A DNA stretch of 64,000 nucleotides from Prorocentrum cordatum (Eukaryota > Sar > Dinophyceae > Prorocentrales > Prorocentraceae), in the NCBI GenBank assembly GCA_963575745.1, contig CAUYUJ010018620.1, positions 135,907-199,906 on the forward strand, written 5' to 3'. The notes below the pieces were generated by a model. It did not search any database, was not told the origin of the DNA, and saw only the letters and a list, made by a program, of their open reading frames with translations. This document shows, piece by piece, positions 1 through 9,981 of the stretch (positions are counted from its first letter, which is position 1; every line of letters begins with the position of its first letter). The translations under genes and the position numbers were made by a program.

Positions 1-539
1 TGTATGTGTTGTCTGTTCATGTATTCGATGAATCCCTTATATGCTATGTATTGAGTTATCTCCTCACGTATTAATTGTTGCAGTTAGTTGTGTATGTATG
101 AATTGTTGTTTTGTGTTATGTGTTTGTGTTATGAGTTTAGCGTGTGTCCCACTTTGTTGTTGTGTATGTGTGTATGTATGCATGTTTGTATATTTGTTTG
201 TAAATATATACACGATTGCCCCCACAATCATACATTTTGTCTGGAATCGGAGTCACGTTCATCATCCTCTTATTCATATGTACCTTCTCTTCTTCCATCC
301 TCCCCCTCATCTGCTTCCCACTGTTCGTCCGCATCCCTCTCTTACCATCGATTTTTCATATGGCGATTCGAATTCTTAGCTCGGGCCACTGTTGTTCATA
401 ATCTTCGGTTTGCTTTCATGCCTCAGCCACATCGCGATGGAGAAGAAGGGGAACGAGGAAGGGGGAGAAGGAGGAGGCGCTGGGGGGGGGAGGCCGCGGG
501 GAGCACTCGAGCTTCCGAGTCTACAAAAAGAAAAACCCC
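1..539. other. No gene seen; T/G-rich then purine-rich spacer
   Basis: The first 240 bases are rich in TGTATG-like words and the next 300 carry a purine-rich patch (about 435-500). Short ORFs exist in several frames but none has a protein-like composition. I see no feature to support here. Confidence 0.6.
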
Positions 540-921
540 AACTACACAGTGTCTCCTTGCAGCCTAGACCAAAACAACAAGGACAACCAAACATACACAG
601 CGTTTCCTTGCACCCAGGGCACCAAACACTGAGTATTCTCGGTTTTCTTGTTTTGCAACGGTGAGGAGGAAAAGGAAAGGAGGATAATGATGGGGAAGGA
701 GGAAGGGGGAGAAGGATGAGGTGATGGGGATGGGGAGGCCGCGGGGAGCACTTGAGCTTCCAAATCCAAATCTAAAACAAAAGCAACAACACAAAACCAC
801 CATGTTTCCTTGTATCCTAAACCACAACGTCCAGAACCAACCGAAAATACACAGCGGTTCCTTGCTTCGAGGGCGCCAACCACTGTATTCTTGGTTTTGC
901 GTTGCTACAGAGACGAGGAAA

Positions 922-934
922 CGGAAAGGAGAAG
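922..934 (+). repeat. Empty-site paralogue of the LINE-A target
   Basis: CGGAAAGGAGAAG occurs here once, in an uninterrupted copy of the host repeat. Its left context (GAGACGAGGAAA) equals that at 1732-1743 and its right context (GAGGAGAAGGATGATGG) equals that at 11778-11794. It serves as a natural unoccupied site. Confidence 0.85.
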
Positions 935-1743
935 GAGGAGAAGGATGATGGGCGAGGAGGAAGAGGAATTGCGTTTGGAGAAGGGGGAAAGGGGAAGGAG
1001 AAAGAAATGGAACGGAGAAGGAGGAATATACTGAACGGAGAAGCAGGGAGAGGTATGAGCAGGGTGTGGCGCCCTCGGTGCAAGGAGACCTTGTGTGTTT
1101 GTTGTTGGTGTTTTTTTTTTTTTTTGTCTGAGAAGCAAGGAAGCCTTGTGTTTTTTATTTGGGTTTCGCACGCCCCCGCGTTCGCACGGGCCTCCCTCCC
1201 AGCACCCGTGGGGCTTGCACCCCCCAAAACAACGACGCAGGGCTTCCCTGCTTCTCAGACCCCCCCCCCAAAAAAAAAACTCTAAATGTCAACCACAAAC
1301 ATAGTTTCCTTGCGTCCAAGGCGCGAAGCACTGTGTATTGTTTGTTGTTTTGTTGCCCGAAGCGCATGGAAGGGTGCTGAGAGGGAGGCCAGCGCGAGCA
1401 TTCGGGCTTGCAAATCCGGGAAAAAACATTTTCGTTTTGTAAACATACGCATGGCTTGATTGCTTCTCAGACCTATTAAATGGGCGTCCTTGCATCGAAG
1501 GCGCGAAACGTTGTGCATGTTTGGGCTTCTTGGTCTGCGGCGCATGGAAGGGTGCTGAGCAGGAGGCCAGCGCGAGCATTCTGGTTCGCAAAACCTACCA
1601 AACAAAATCAACACAACACATGGTGTCCTTGCTTCTTAGGCCGAAAAGAATCAACAGCAACCAGCAATACACAGGGTTTCTTTGCATCGACGGCGCCAAA
1701 CACTGTGTATTCTTGGTTTTGCGTTGCTACAGAGACGAGGAAA

Positions 1744-1756
1744 CGGAAAGGAGAAG
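1744..1756 (+). repeat. Target-site duplication, left copy
   Basis: The 13-mer CGGAAAGGAGAAG directly abuts the 3' end of LINE-A and is repeated exactly at 11765-11777 beyond its 5' end. Joining the outer flanks through one copy regenerates the sequence at 911-950. Confidence 0.88.
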
Positions 1757-2279
1757 CAATGAGCAATGAGCAATGCGCGGGGAGTTCAAATGAGTTGCTC
1801 GCCTCACACCGTGAAACCTGGCTAAGAACTCTGCGCAACCCGAGTTAATGGGGTGCGGGTTATCACTTGAAAGAAGACAGGGCAGCCCACACTGGCAGGA
1901 CCAGCACTGCCCCCGAGCGGTGGCGAACACGCAGGCGTACGAGGAGGAACCACCTAAGGGACCGACGCCTGACTGGATCCTCGGCCTTTGCTACTGCCTT
2001 TTCCCCTGCGTGGGGCCCGGTTGGGAGCTACCGCGAGGGGAATCACGGGAAAGCTACCGCTGGCCTGCTGATACGTGGCGAAAGTGGGGGCCTGGAAAGG
2101 ATCTGGGATCACTCCCCTGGCCACTAAACTCGCCAGGCGTGCACTGCCTGAAAAAGCGCCCCGATTGGGCTGTGAAAATCTCCTCGCATCCCCCTTCACC
2201 CTTTCTCGGTTCCTACTCCTATCATCCTCCCTCACAGGCCTCATAGGCCTCACTGGTCTACCTGAGCCCAGGGCCTCAT
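1757..2279 (-). other. LINE-A 3' untranslated region and tandem tail
   Basis: About 520 bases follow the last LINE-A coding frame. Read on the minus strand they end in GCATTGCTCATTGCTCATTG, a two-and-a-half-copy GCTCATT tail touching the target duplication. No convincing coding frame is present, although a 160-codon open frame crosses 1954-2436 on the minus strand. Confidence 0.6.
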
Positions 2280-3067
2280 TCATTTCACCTCGATCAGATT
2301 CAGGATCCTTGCGGCTTCTCGCTCGAGCGGTCCCTTCGGGGCTGGGCCGACCAACTGCTCCGCTCTCTCCTGGTCCTCCTCGTGCTTGAGAAACCAGGTG
2401 ATCAACTCCCTGGCCAGCATGCCAGGCTCGTCGCAAATGAAGGCGAAAGTCAAGCGACCTTTCTTCGCCTGCTGCTGGCTCGCGGAGCCACTCGTCTCGT
2501 TCTTCCGCCCCTTGTACTTCCGATCACGAAAGTGGAGCGCGTGCTTGCCCACGGTCTGCGGGGCGCGGCGCTCTGGATGTACTTCGCGAAGTACCCGTTG
2601 AATTTCTTGGCCTCCGACTCGATATACTCCTCTCTGCCCTGGATGAACGTCTTCGCGCTGGTGACCAAGTTGGGGCAAACCGAGGCCCGCAGCTGCACGT
2701 GAGGAGATCCACGAGTGCGAAAGTCTACCTTTTCGCCTGCCCGTTGCCGTTCTTTCATCTGCTTGGACATATCGTCGCACTTGAGACCTGAATCGATCAT
2801 GAGCTGAGTGACCCCGTCGCTGGCTTCGAGAAGCTCCCACGTCTGGTAGACCGCACCTGCTAGGTTGGCGAGCTCTCGCGCCGAGGTGAGGCACAGCTTG
2901 GTGAGGAGAAGCATGAGCACCTTGGTAAGGTCCTTCTCGTTCTTGTCGCCTTTCGCCCCGCCCTTCGCGTGCTTCGAAGGCTTTTCCCCCGAGCCAGGGC
3001 CCTCGTCCGCGCCCCTCTTCGTCTCCGACAGGGCCTGCATCCACGCGGGCGGCGTGAAGTCCGTCAT
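2280..3067 (-). pseudogene. LINE-A downstream ORF (helical C-terminal protein)
   Basis: An ATG at 3067, six bases after an in-frame TAG, opens a frame in the +1 phase relative to the zinc-finger ORF. The product begins MTDFTPPAWMQAL and has a Lys/Gly-rich stretch, a Leu-rich helical segment (about residues 45-90) and a segment with GREEYIESEAKKFNGYF. Near 2550 the protein-like signal moves to the zinc-finger frame (KGRLTFAFICDEPGML to the stop at 2280), so at least one frameshift has occurred. The same kind of ORF follows the zinc fingers of LINE-C at 60.7-61.5 kb, which supports it as a real part of this LINE clade. Its function is unknown; a nucleic-acid-binding or particle role would be a guess. 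Confidence 0.6.
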
Positions 3068-3925
3068 GAGCTACAAAGTGCCCACGGATCTGGCGAGGCC
3101 GCGGGAGCACCTGGCCAGGCAAGTGGCTGCGTAGACGTTGGCATAGCGCATCTAAGTCTGAAGCTTCAACATCGCACTGAGGACACGACAATGACGATGG
3201 AGGCTCGAGAGGGCGAAACGTTCTGCCCCCACCGAATCGACAATGTCCCTGTAGCGCGGCAAGCACAACATGCCGAGCAGAACAAGCCCTGTCCCAGAAC
3301 ATCTCCCTGCAGCAAATACACGTGTTACTGGGGGTGAGCACGTGGCACAGGGGGCGAAGAGAGTGGCGAGATCTCATATGTGCCATCAAACCTGTACGCG
3401 TGGCCAACTCCTCCGCACATCCTTCGAACTGGCACCGGTAGGGACAACGTGTTTCAAGTTCGAGAGGATCTTGGTGGGTCCCATGATCGCGACCGCCCCC
3501 ATTATCCATTCCAACAGTCAGACCAGGGGGGGGGGGGGGGGGGGCAATAGTCACTCCAAAGAAACAGCTCCATATCGCAGTGACATCGATGTTCAAAAAC
3601 TCGTGGCGCACCTCAGGGCCCCACGTGAAGCCAGGACGATCTGCGAGAGCTCCCAGTACATCCTCAGAATCTGGTATAAGCCCCTGTGCCCAGCGGAAGT
3701 CCTCAGAAACCCTGCGGGCCCATGGGGGAGGCCTTGGGAGTCAGGTATCCGTCGACCAAAGGCGCCTCCCCCGATTCGAAACGCACTTCCCCAAAGAGGG
3801 CCGCAAACAGCTGGGCGTGGCTAGCAGAGTGAGAGGCCCAAGACTTATACCAGTTGAGTCGACGAATGCCCAGCTCCACCGAGGTCTCACAATTCCGCCA
3901 GTGTTTTAGCGCGGCCCGATTGGAC
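3068..3925 (-). pseudogene. LINE-A post-RT region and zinc fingers
   Basis: Starting at the YR-1 junction the frame reads ALKHWRNCETSVELGIRRLNW and onward, the segment that follows the RT in these LINEs (compare LRVRRLRWYKRW in LINE-C). A 19-G run at 3526-3544 codes a proline stretch. Counting from codon 1 at 3611, three Cys/His clusters follow: residues 56-83 (CPYRC ... HMRSRH), 98-123 (CICC ... H ... H) and 143-163 (CPQC ... H). This C2H2-like order is typical of the C-terminal nucleic-acid-binding part of such LINE proteins. The frame stays open past the fingers, but the downstream ORF in the other phase is the protein-like one. Frame changes occur near 3600-3700. Confidence 0.72.
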
Positions 3926-4230
3926 ATTTAAATAAGCTGCGCAGGGGACCCTAAGTGCCAGAGCTTGGGGGCAGACGGCAGCGGCCGATAGGCCTGGCGA
4001 ATAAAAAGTCCAGGACGCACAGAGCATGAATATCCGACACAGCAACAGCAGATGAGAGCGACCACATTACAAGCACGAGCGGAAGCGAGGGGTCTACGCC
4101 CCAAGTAAAGTTCAGAGCGCTCGTCGACATCATGCTGAAACCAGCCCTCCACGCGGGGGGCCCGCAGGTACCTGACCTTCATGGGCCCACAGGGGCCGAT
4201 CAATCACAACAAAATGAGAGTGCGAACCCC
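3926..4230 (-). repeat. YR-1 split direct repeat B2
   Basis: Begins ATTTAAATAAGCTG and ends GCGAACCCC on the plus strand. It matches 4375-4679 over 305 bp with roughly 15-20 scattered substitutions. It is the 3' terminus of the element. Confidence 0.87.
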
Positions 4231-4254
4231 CCCTCACAGGGAGGGGGGGTCGGG

Positions 4255-4375
4255 GCCGAAACTTGAGCGGCGGCGAAGCCGAGGAGGGCGAGGCCGAGGA
4301 CGAGGACAAGAGGGAGAGGGGCGGCACAAGAGGGGGAGCACTAGCAATGCAAAAGTGCGTTTAGTAAAACATGTA
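4255..4375 (-). repeat. YR-1 split direct repeat A2
   Basis: 121 bp beginning GCCGAAACTTGAGCGG on the plus strand, ending TAAAACATGTA, matched by 11345-11465 with only a handful of differences. It directly abuts B1 (one shared A at 4375) and is separated from B2 by 24 bp. Confidence 0.87.
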
Positions 4376-4679
4376 TTTAAATAAGCTGTGCAGGGGGCCC
4401 TAAGTGCCAGAGCTTGGGGGCAGACGGCAGCGGCCGAGAGGCCCGACGAATAAAAAGTCCAGGACACACAGGGCATGAATATCCGACACAGCAACAGCAG
4501 ATGAGAGCGACCACATTACAAGCACGGGCGACAGCGAGGGGTCTACGCCCCAAGTAAAGTTCAGAGCACTCGTCGACATCATGCTGAAACCAGCCCTCCA
4601 CGCGGAGGGCCCGCAGGTACCTGACCTTCATGGGCCCACAGGGGCCGATCAAGCACAACAAAATGAGAGCGCGAACCCC
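4375..4679 (-). repeat. YR-1 split direct repeat B1
   Basis: Same length and orientation as B2. The similarity starts at ATTTAAATAAGCTG and ends at GCGAACCCC, after which B1 and B2 flanks differ completely. Confidence 0.87.
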
Positions 4680-4899
4680 GCAAAGGCCAAAATGCCCCTT
4701 CTGGCCGAAGGCCCTGCATTCAGGATTTTGAAATCAGCACCGCAGGCAGAGGGAGGGAGGGCGGGGAGAGAATAATACAAGTATTATATTCAAAAATTAC
4801 CCCCCCAGCTTTGGCACAGATCCCCAGATTAATTGTAAACTCAAAGAAACGCACTTCGAAATCCAATCTCTTACAGACATGTGAAGAGAGGAGGTGAGG
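4680..4899 (-). other. YR-1 3' non-coding segment
   Basis: The 220 bases between the recombinase stop and B1 carry no recognisable motif. A short GGGAGGGAGGGCGGGG purine patch lies near 4751-4766. Confidence 0.5.
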
Positions 4900-6212
4900 C
4901 TAGGCGGCGCCACGGCGTCGAAACAGGGCCTTGTCCCCTGTTCTCGGGCGCCCCACCTCGGGCCGCGCCTGCAACGACGCACAGCCGAGGTCGAGGCTGT
5001 CATTCGAAAGTTGCGAGAGAGCCGCAATCAAGCGAACGGTGAGCGGCCTACGCGCCGCCCTGGACTTCCCCGGCGCATTGGCCATCGCCAAGCCTGGGGC
5101 CTGCCAGAACCGTTCGCCCTTCACGATCTGATCCTTCTGGAGGAGGGAGCGCCGCTGCATCAGCACGTGCGTCTCCGTGTAGCGCTGCAAGGCGCTCGAA
5201 GTAGTCCAGCGCCCCCTCCCCCTTGCAATCTCCAAGTCTCCCCCGTTCGCCACATACTGAGCAGCGCCAGCGTGTCGAATGCCGCGAGGTGGGCCAAGGG
5301 CCTGAAGGCCCAACCTCTGAAGAGAAGACTGCCATCTCCTGCGGCACTTGCCGGGGGTGATCGGGAAGACGAGCTCATCATCTGCAAGGTCCTCGGCCAG
5401 GGTGAGCAGCGCGCACTTCGTTAGCTCCATCAGTGCCTCCACTCCCTGCCCCGAGCCCGTCTTGACCTTCTCCCCTCTCGCTCGATCTCCTAGCAATAAT
5501 GTCATGCGCCCTTGTGCATCCACCGAAATGCTGCCTTTCCGTAGTTGAGCCCAGTCCTGCTCACGTAGCCAACCGTCGAGCTGCACCACGACCGCGCGCG
5601 CCTCATGGACACGCCCGGCGCGGCACAGGTCCAGGATGATAAGAGCAAGCGCCTGCAACGGAATGGGCTCGCCCTCCTGGCCCTGCTGCTGGCGTTCCCA
5701 CGCTTTCAGAGCGCGAGGCGGCAAGGGAAGGAAGTTCCTGTGGTCCTCGAAGATGTGCATGAACCCGTTGAACAGCATGCTTCCCCGACTATAGCCGAGG
5801 CCACGCACGTAGCACATGTCCGAAAGGAAAGAGGCCAAGGCTTTATCCCGAAGATAGACCGAATGGAACGGTAAGTTCAGCCTCTTAGCATCGATCAGAA
5901 ACTCCCGAACTGCCTTTTCGTATGCGACATTCGTCTTGTCATCGACCGCGTGTATTGCCAATCTACTGTTATAAGCCAGAGGCATCCAGGCTGCGTTATC
6001 CCATGCTCGAGCTCCTTTAGTCTGCAGCGGTGGCGGCCTCGTGGCAACTCTAACTGCACCTGCTCCGTGTAGGCAGCCCAAGATGACCAGCAGCCAACTC
6101 CAGGGCGGCCTGGATCGCACGCCCCGATTCGCCGCCAGCCTCTCCAGGTTCAAGTAGAGCTCCTCGTAGTCGACGGCCTCGTACTCCACTAACTCGTCGG
6201 CGCGGTGACCAC
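4900..6212 (-). pseudogene. YR-1 tyrosine recombinase domain
   Basis: This is the C-terminal part of a 1095-codon open frame (8187-4900) and is the protein-like frame again from about 6212. It carries an N-terminal region (residues near NLPFHSVYLRDKALASFL) and then the catalytic core. The first Arg lies in GWLREQDWAQLRKGSI, at the place of the usual GLRVSELLALRWSDI-like box. Next come GIRHAGAAQYVANGG and ARGRGRWTTSSALQRYTET. The Tyr codon is at 5179-5181 and the RH and RGRW positions are kept. The leading His of HxxR is replaced, as I recall for other dinoflagellate DIRS elements. The enzyme would integrate a circular element copy. The domain itself looks intact, but it is out of frame with the RNase H segment. 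Confidence 0.8.
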
Positions 6213-6899
6213 TCACCATGTCGACGTGGTAGGTCCCGTCGTACTCGCAGTAGGGTAAGGTATTGCAAGCATGGAGCGGACGGCCTTCGGCGTGTGTCTC
6301 CACTTGTGCTCCTCCTTCGTCGCCTCGGCCGCGCCGATGTCCAAAGCTCTGCTCGGACCATCTGCCACATTGTCCTCCGACGCCACCCACCTCAAGTACA
6401 GCTTGATACCGAAAACGAGGACCACAGCAGAAGCCTGGCGAGCCAAGTGCAGCAGGCCCGTCGCCGACGAGCGCCCCTTGGCAAGCACGCCCATCGCAAC
6501 CAGGGGGTCCGAGAACACCAGCACGCGCTTGCCCCACATATTCCGCGCGCGAGACATGTGTCGCAAGAGGGACACAATCGCACGTAACTCCAGGATATTG
6601 TTGTGCTCCTCTCGCTGCCACAATCCTTTGAAGAGTAAGGACCAGCGATCCACCCTCGTCCAGACCCTCGAGGCAGGTAGAGCCTGTCCACGCCTCTTGA
6701 CCACCCTGAGGATGCCACCCTCCAGCCTCGCCTGGGCCCCCGCCACGACCATGTCCCAGCACGGCTCGATCTTCCGCACATGCTCGCAGTAGGTAGTCCT
6801 CCACTTCGAGCCGTACCTGAACCCCGTCGCCTCCGCATGCTCTGATTTGCGATCTTGCTCGCACTGCAGGGCCCCGAAGCGCCCGTCGTTTGTAACCAT
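6213..6899 (-). pseudogene. YR-1 RNase H domain
   Basis: Protein-like sequence moves to a second frame here. It contains NNILELRAIVSLLRHMSR, VLVFSDPLVAMGVLAKGRSS and LRWVASEDNVADGPSRA, matching in order the Glu helix, the second Asp strand and the last Asp block of RNase H as found in DIRS-type elements. The 1095-codon frame stays open across this span but its translation is Gly/Arg-rich and not protein-like. Two compensating frameshifts (near 6900 and 6215) therefore separate this piece from RT upstream and recombinase downstream. Confidence 0.75.
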
Positions 6900-8187
6900 C
6901 GTCAGGAACCCGGTCTGTCCGAAAGGTGAAGACCTCCTCGAGCCTGGTGAGATCCTCCCAGGGCGCCTCGACCTCCGCCTCCGCCGTCATCACCGCCGTG
7001 AAGATCAGGCCCTCCCTGTGGAAGAGCTTGGCGACCTCGAAGGCGATCAATTGCTCCAAGGGCGACCTGGAGGGAGCCAGATGTGTACACCACCACCACC
7101 GTCGACGCACTCGCCCAAACAGAAGCTCCAGCTCCCTCGGTTCCGTCAGCTCGTAGGAGGGGCCCCTCAACAGATCCGACGCCTCGCGCCAGGACTTGGT
7201 GCGACTCACCGCGTCGTCGCCGATCCTCTCGACCCCGCTCGCCAGCTCCAGGAACCCAGGCCGTCCCGCTGGTGGCCCCACCATCTCGTCGCCCTCCTCG
7301 CCCTCGCGCGCGACCTCCTCCTCCACCGATGTGAAGGCCTCGTCGGCCCTGACGGTCCAGGTCTGCAGGTCGCCCTTCGCCACCTCCATCCTGCACTCCG
7401 TCGCGGCGACCTCGGTCACGGCCGCTCCGTACCCGAACTCCGAGGCGTCCGTCATGTAAGCCCTCGTGGCCCAGTCCGCCTCCAAGTCCGACGTAAAGCA
7501 CACCGAGGGGCTGGCCAACGCCACCAGCTCCGAGACCACATCCGTCGTGAGGGGCAGCACCTCCCCCCTAGAGTCGCCGCGCTCGTTGTTCCACCTGTAG
7601 ATCGCGTCCAGAATGGCAAACCCCGAGCGGCAAATCATAAGGGCCCAGGTCCACATACCCAGCAGAGGCGAGAGCCTCGCAGGAGAGACGTAGGGCTTGA
7701 CCGCCAGCGCCTCCGTTGCCAGTACCAGTTCTCTCAGCTTGTCGGGATGAATCGTCACCTGGTACGGCCGCCCCCTCACCGTGATCCCGAGCCCTCGCTG
7801 CAGTCCAGGGCCCCACTCATCCTTGTGCACCTCGGGCCCCTTGTCCACCAACGCCTTCTTCACCACCTCCTTGTCCACCTCGATGTCGTCCTCGCGCGGG
7901 TCGAGGAGCCTGAAGCCGATGTAGTCGTCGATGTACAGCATCAGAATCAGCTGACGCGTCTCGAAGGATGGGGTCGGCCTCCCATAGGCCAGCTCCCCCA
8001 GGTCGTACCCTTTCACCTCCTTGATCGAGTCGGTGAGGCACGAATGAGCCAGGAAGACGGCCCACGAATGCCCCATCACGGGGGCGATGGCCCCCACTCC
8101 CCGATCTCCTTCGCCTGGCCGTGGCATGTCCTTCCCCTGTCCTTTCGCATACTCCCACAGCTCGCTCGGGGACACGTCTTCCAGCAC
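6900..8187 (-). pseudogene. YR-1 reverse transcriptase, C-terminal part
   Basis: The frame begins near residue VLEDVSPSELWEY and runs through MGHSWAVFLAHSCL (fingers/palm) to LYIDDYIGF at residues 84-92 (about 7935-7909), the catalytic YxDD box with both aspartates present. The thumb-like region follows, then AYMTDASEFGYGAAV, the first RNase H Asp. The upstream part of the RT is in another frame ending in TGA at 8218-8220, so one frameshift separates them. The polymerase would copy the element RNA into cDNA. Confidence 0.8.
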
Positions 8188-8217
8188 ACAATACTGAGCT
8201 AGCGACCTCGTCCACCT

Positions 8218-9302
8218 TCAGCGGTAGAACCAGTCTGGGACATCCCCCGCAAAGGAGAACAACTGCCTTTCCCCCAGCACCTCGGGCGACGGATCCAGAG
8301 AACTCAGGGCACTCGGTGATCCCAGTCCCGTCCACGGTGGTCTCCTGAACCTCAGACTCAGACGCCGACAGTCCCACACCAGCCCGGAGGACTTGATGTC
8401 CGTCACGCTGCCCTCCTCCAAGGACTTCACCACCGTAGAGACCCCCGCGTGCTCCTTCACCTCGTCGACGAAACTCAACATACCAGCCTCCCACATCCTG
8501 AGCGTCAGGGCCAGCTGATTCGACCTGATCCTCCACCCAGGGTCGCTGTAGCTCTTCGTCTGCTGGTACTTCACCCAGTCCACCTCGTCGTCGTCCCTCA
8601 GCATGAGCCCCTCCACGTTCTCCAGGTAGGGCCGTGCCGTTGGCGAAAGGCCACCACGTCGAGGCCTTTCGTCCCGACCTTCGGCGCCGAGACCTGCTCC
8701 GCTATCAGGTCGCACATGTCCCCCTTCTTCATAACGCCTGTCCTCGTCGTCGTCCCCTCCGACCTGCCGTAGCCCATCAACTGCCCCTTCCCAAGACGGC
8801 TGAGAACCGCCCTGCCATCGTTGATGCCTCCCCAGCTGGCGCGCACCGCCAGCAACTCCCAGAGTCTGTTGATCAGCGTCCTCTGCAGTAGCGTAGCCGA
8901 CGCCCACGTCCTCTTGCAAGGGCGTAAACGCAACTCCTCCACCACACGGGTATGTCCACAAGCCAAGCACCGAATCGACGCGATAGCTCGTGAAAGCCTC
9001 CTCCACGTCACCCTCAGCTCGCCCTCGGACAGCTTGGTGTCCAGGGACCCCACCGCCCCAAACGGTGGGGAGGGAAGGTCGCGAAGAGGATCCCGCTGAC
9101 GCCCATCCTCTCCCGCTCCAGGAAGCAGAGGACACCTGGACACCATGTTCCCGATGAGAGATGCTCGGCTGCTTGTGCGTCCCCTCCCTGAAGTACAGGT
9201 GCCCTCGCAGGGCCAGAGAGAGGATGCTGAATAACACCAGGCCCGAGCGCCTACCAACGAAGTCCTTCCCACTCGTAGTCGACCAACCTTCACTGAACCC
9301 AC
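8218..9302 (-). pseudogene. YR-1 reverse transcriptase, N-terminal part
   Basis: Two overlapping frames share the signal. From 9085 to about 8620 the frame ending in GPTWRTWRG is protein-like (WELLAVRASWGGINDG, GKGQLMGYGRSEG). From about 8610 to 8218 the other frame takes over with LVWDCRRLSLRFRRPPWT, LGSPSALSSLD and FSFAGDVPDWFYR. These correspond to the RT motif that reads (R)xVxDxRxxNxxF ... PP and the first palm Asp (DVPDWFYR). At least two frameshifts are needed to join this with the upstream gag region and the downstream YIDD part. Confidence 0.72.
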
Positions 9303-9378
9303 GGAAGAGGAAGCTACGCGGACTTACGCCCTTGGCGTCGGCTTGGCAAGGAGGCGCCGCTAACCTCCCTGCCGCAAC

Positions 9379-9981
9379 CTATTCGTCCGCGTGCGAGTGG
9401 CCCGACGCACCTCCACCGAGCGAGAGGTGCTTGTTGATGGCGGCCTTCTTCTTCAAACGTTCTGCAACCTCCACGTCCGCAGCCATTACGTCGGGCGTAT
9501 TCGACTTGGCCAGGTCAAGATACTCCTCCGCGTAGCACCAGTTGGCTTTGCTCTTCCACTTCGAACCGTTGGCCGACTTGGGGCGCCTCCAGTCCGACTC
9601 CACCTCCACGTTCTCGTAGGCCTTGAAGATCGAGTAGATACGCAGGCACGTCAGCTCGGCCGCCTGTGAGTTGATCAAAGTGTCAAACTCCCCGCACATC
9701 ATCATCTTGTCCAAGACGGCCGCCAACATGAAGATCTCCGAGGCTATGGAGCACTTCGTGAGCTCCTTGGAGCGCAACCAGTCCTCCAGCTCGGCCCTCG
9801 CCCCTCTCCCGCTCTTGTACAAGCGGGCCAGGACGGTCGGGGCCACCCTGGCACGAACCCCTCCGACTCGAGCACCTCCCACATCGCGGTAGGACTTCAA
9901 CGTAGCCAACAGCCCGTCCTTGGGGTTACGCGCCTCGATCTCCAGCTGCGCCACGGCCTCTCCGACACTGGACGCGCCTGG
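9379..9981 (-). CDS. YR-1 gag-like continuation after an in-frame TAG
   Basis: This frame lies directly after the ORF at 9982-11232, in the same phase, separated only by a TAG at 9984-9982. It starts PGASSVGEAVAQLEIEARNP and runs for about 200 codons to another TAG at 9381-9379. The central part (IFMLAAVLDKMMMCGEFDTL, then SWKSKANWCYAEEYLDLAKS-like residues) is helical. It has the same position and flavour as the gag-like helical block of YR-2 (VAMKCLLSSIYCAGSCDQ). A CA-like or nucleic-acid role is plausible for a DIRS gag but not shown. Confidence 0.6.
   Translation of the reverse strand, partial: PGASSVGEAVAQLEIEARNPKDGLLATLKSYRDVGGARVGGVRARVAPTVLARLYKSGRGARAELEDWLRSKELTKCSIASEIFMLAAVLDKMMMCGEFDTLINSQAAELTCLRIYSIFKAYENVEVESDWRRPKSANGSKWKSKANWCYAEEYLDLAKSNTPDVMAADVEVAERLKKKAAINKHLSLGGGASGHSHADE

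Larger units (their letters stand above)
540..1756. repeat. Degenerate quasi-tandem repeat field (host of LINE-A)
   Basis: A unit of roughly 60-90 bp recurs at least ten times. Its anchors are TTTCCTTGCATCGAAGGCGC followed by a GAAACACTGTGT-like end, TGCTTCTCAGACC, and GCATGGAAGGGTGCTGAG with a following AGGCCAGCGCGAGCA block. Good copies are near 1310, 1490, 1550 and 1680. The block at about 867-1092 is matched by 1697-1756 plus 11765-11935, which are the two halves of one copy split by the LINE-A insertion. The short ORFs crossing this field are products of the repeat and are not called. Confidence 0.8.

Noticed and set aside
6847-8202. 451-codon plus-strand ORF opposite the YR-1 RT
   Set aside because: His/Arg/Pro-biased antisense of the RT frame, without any domain.
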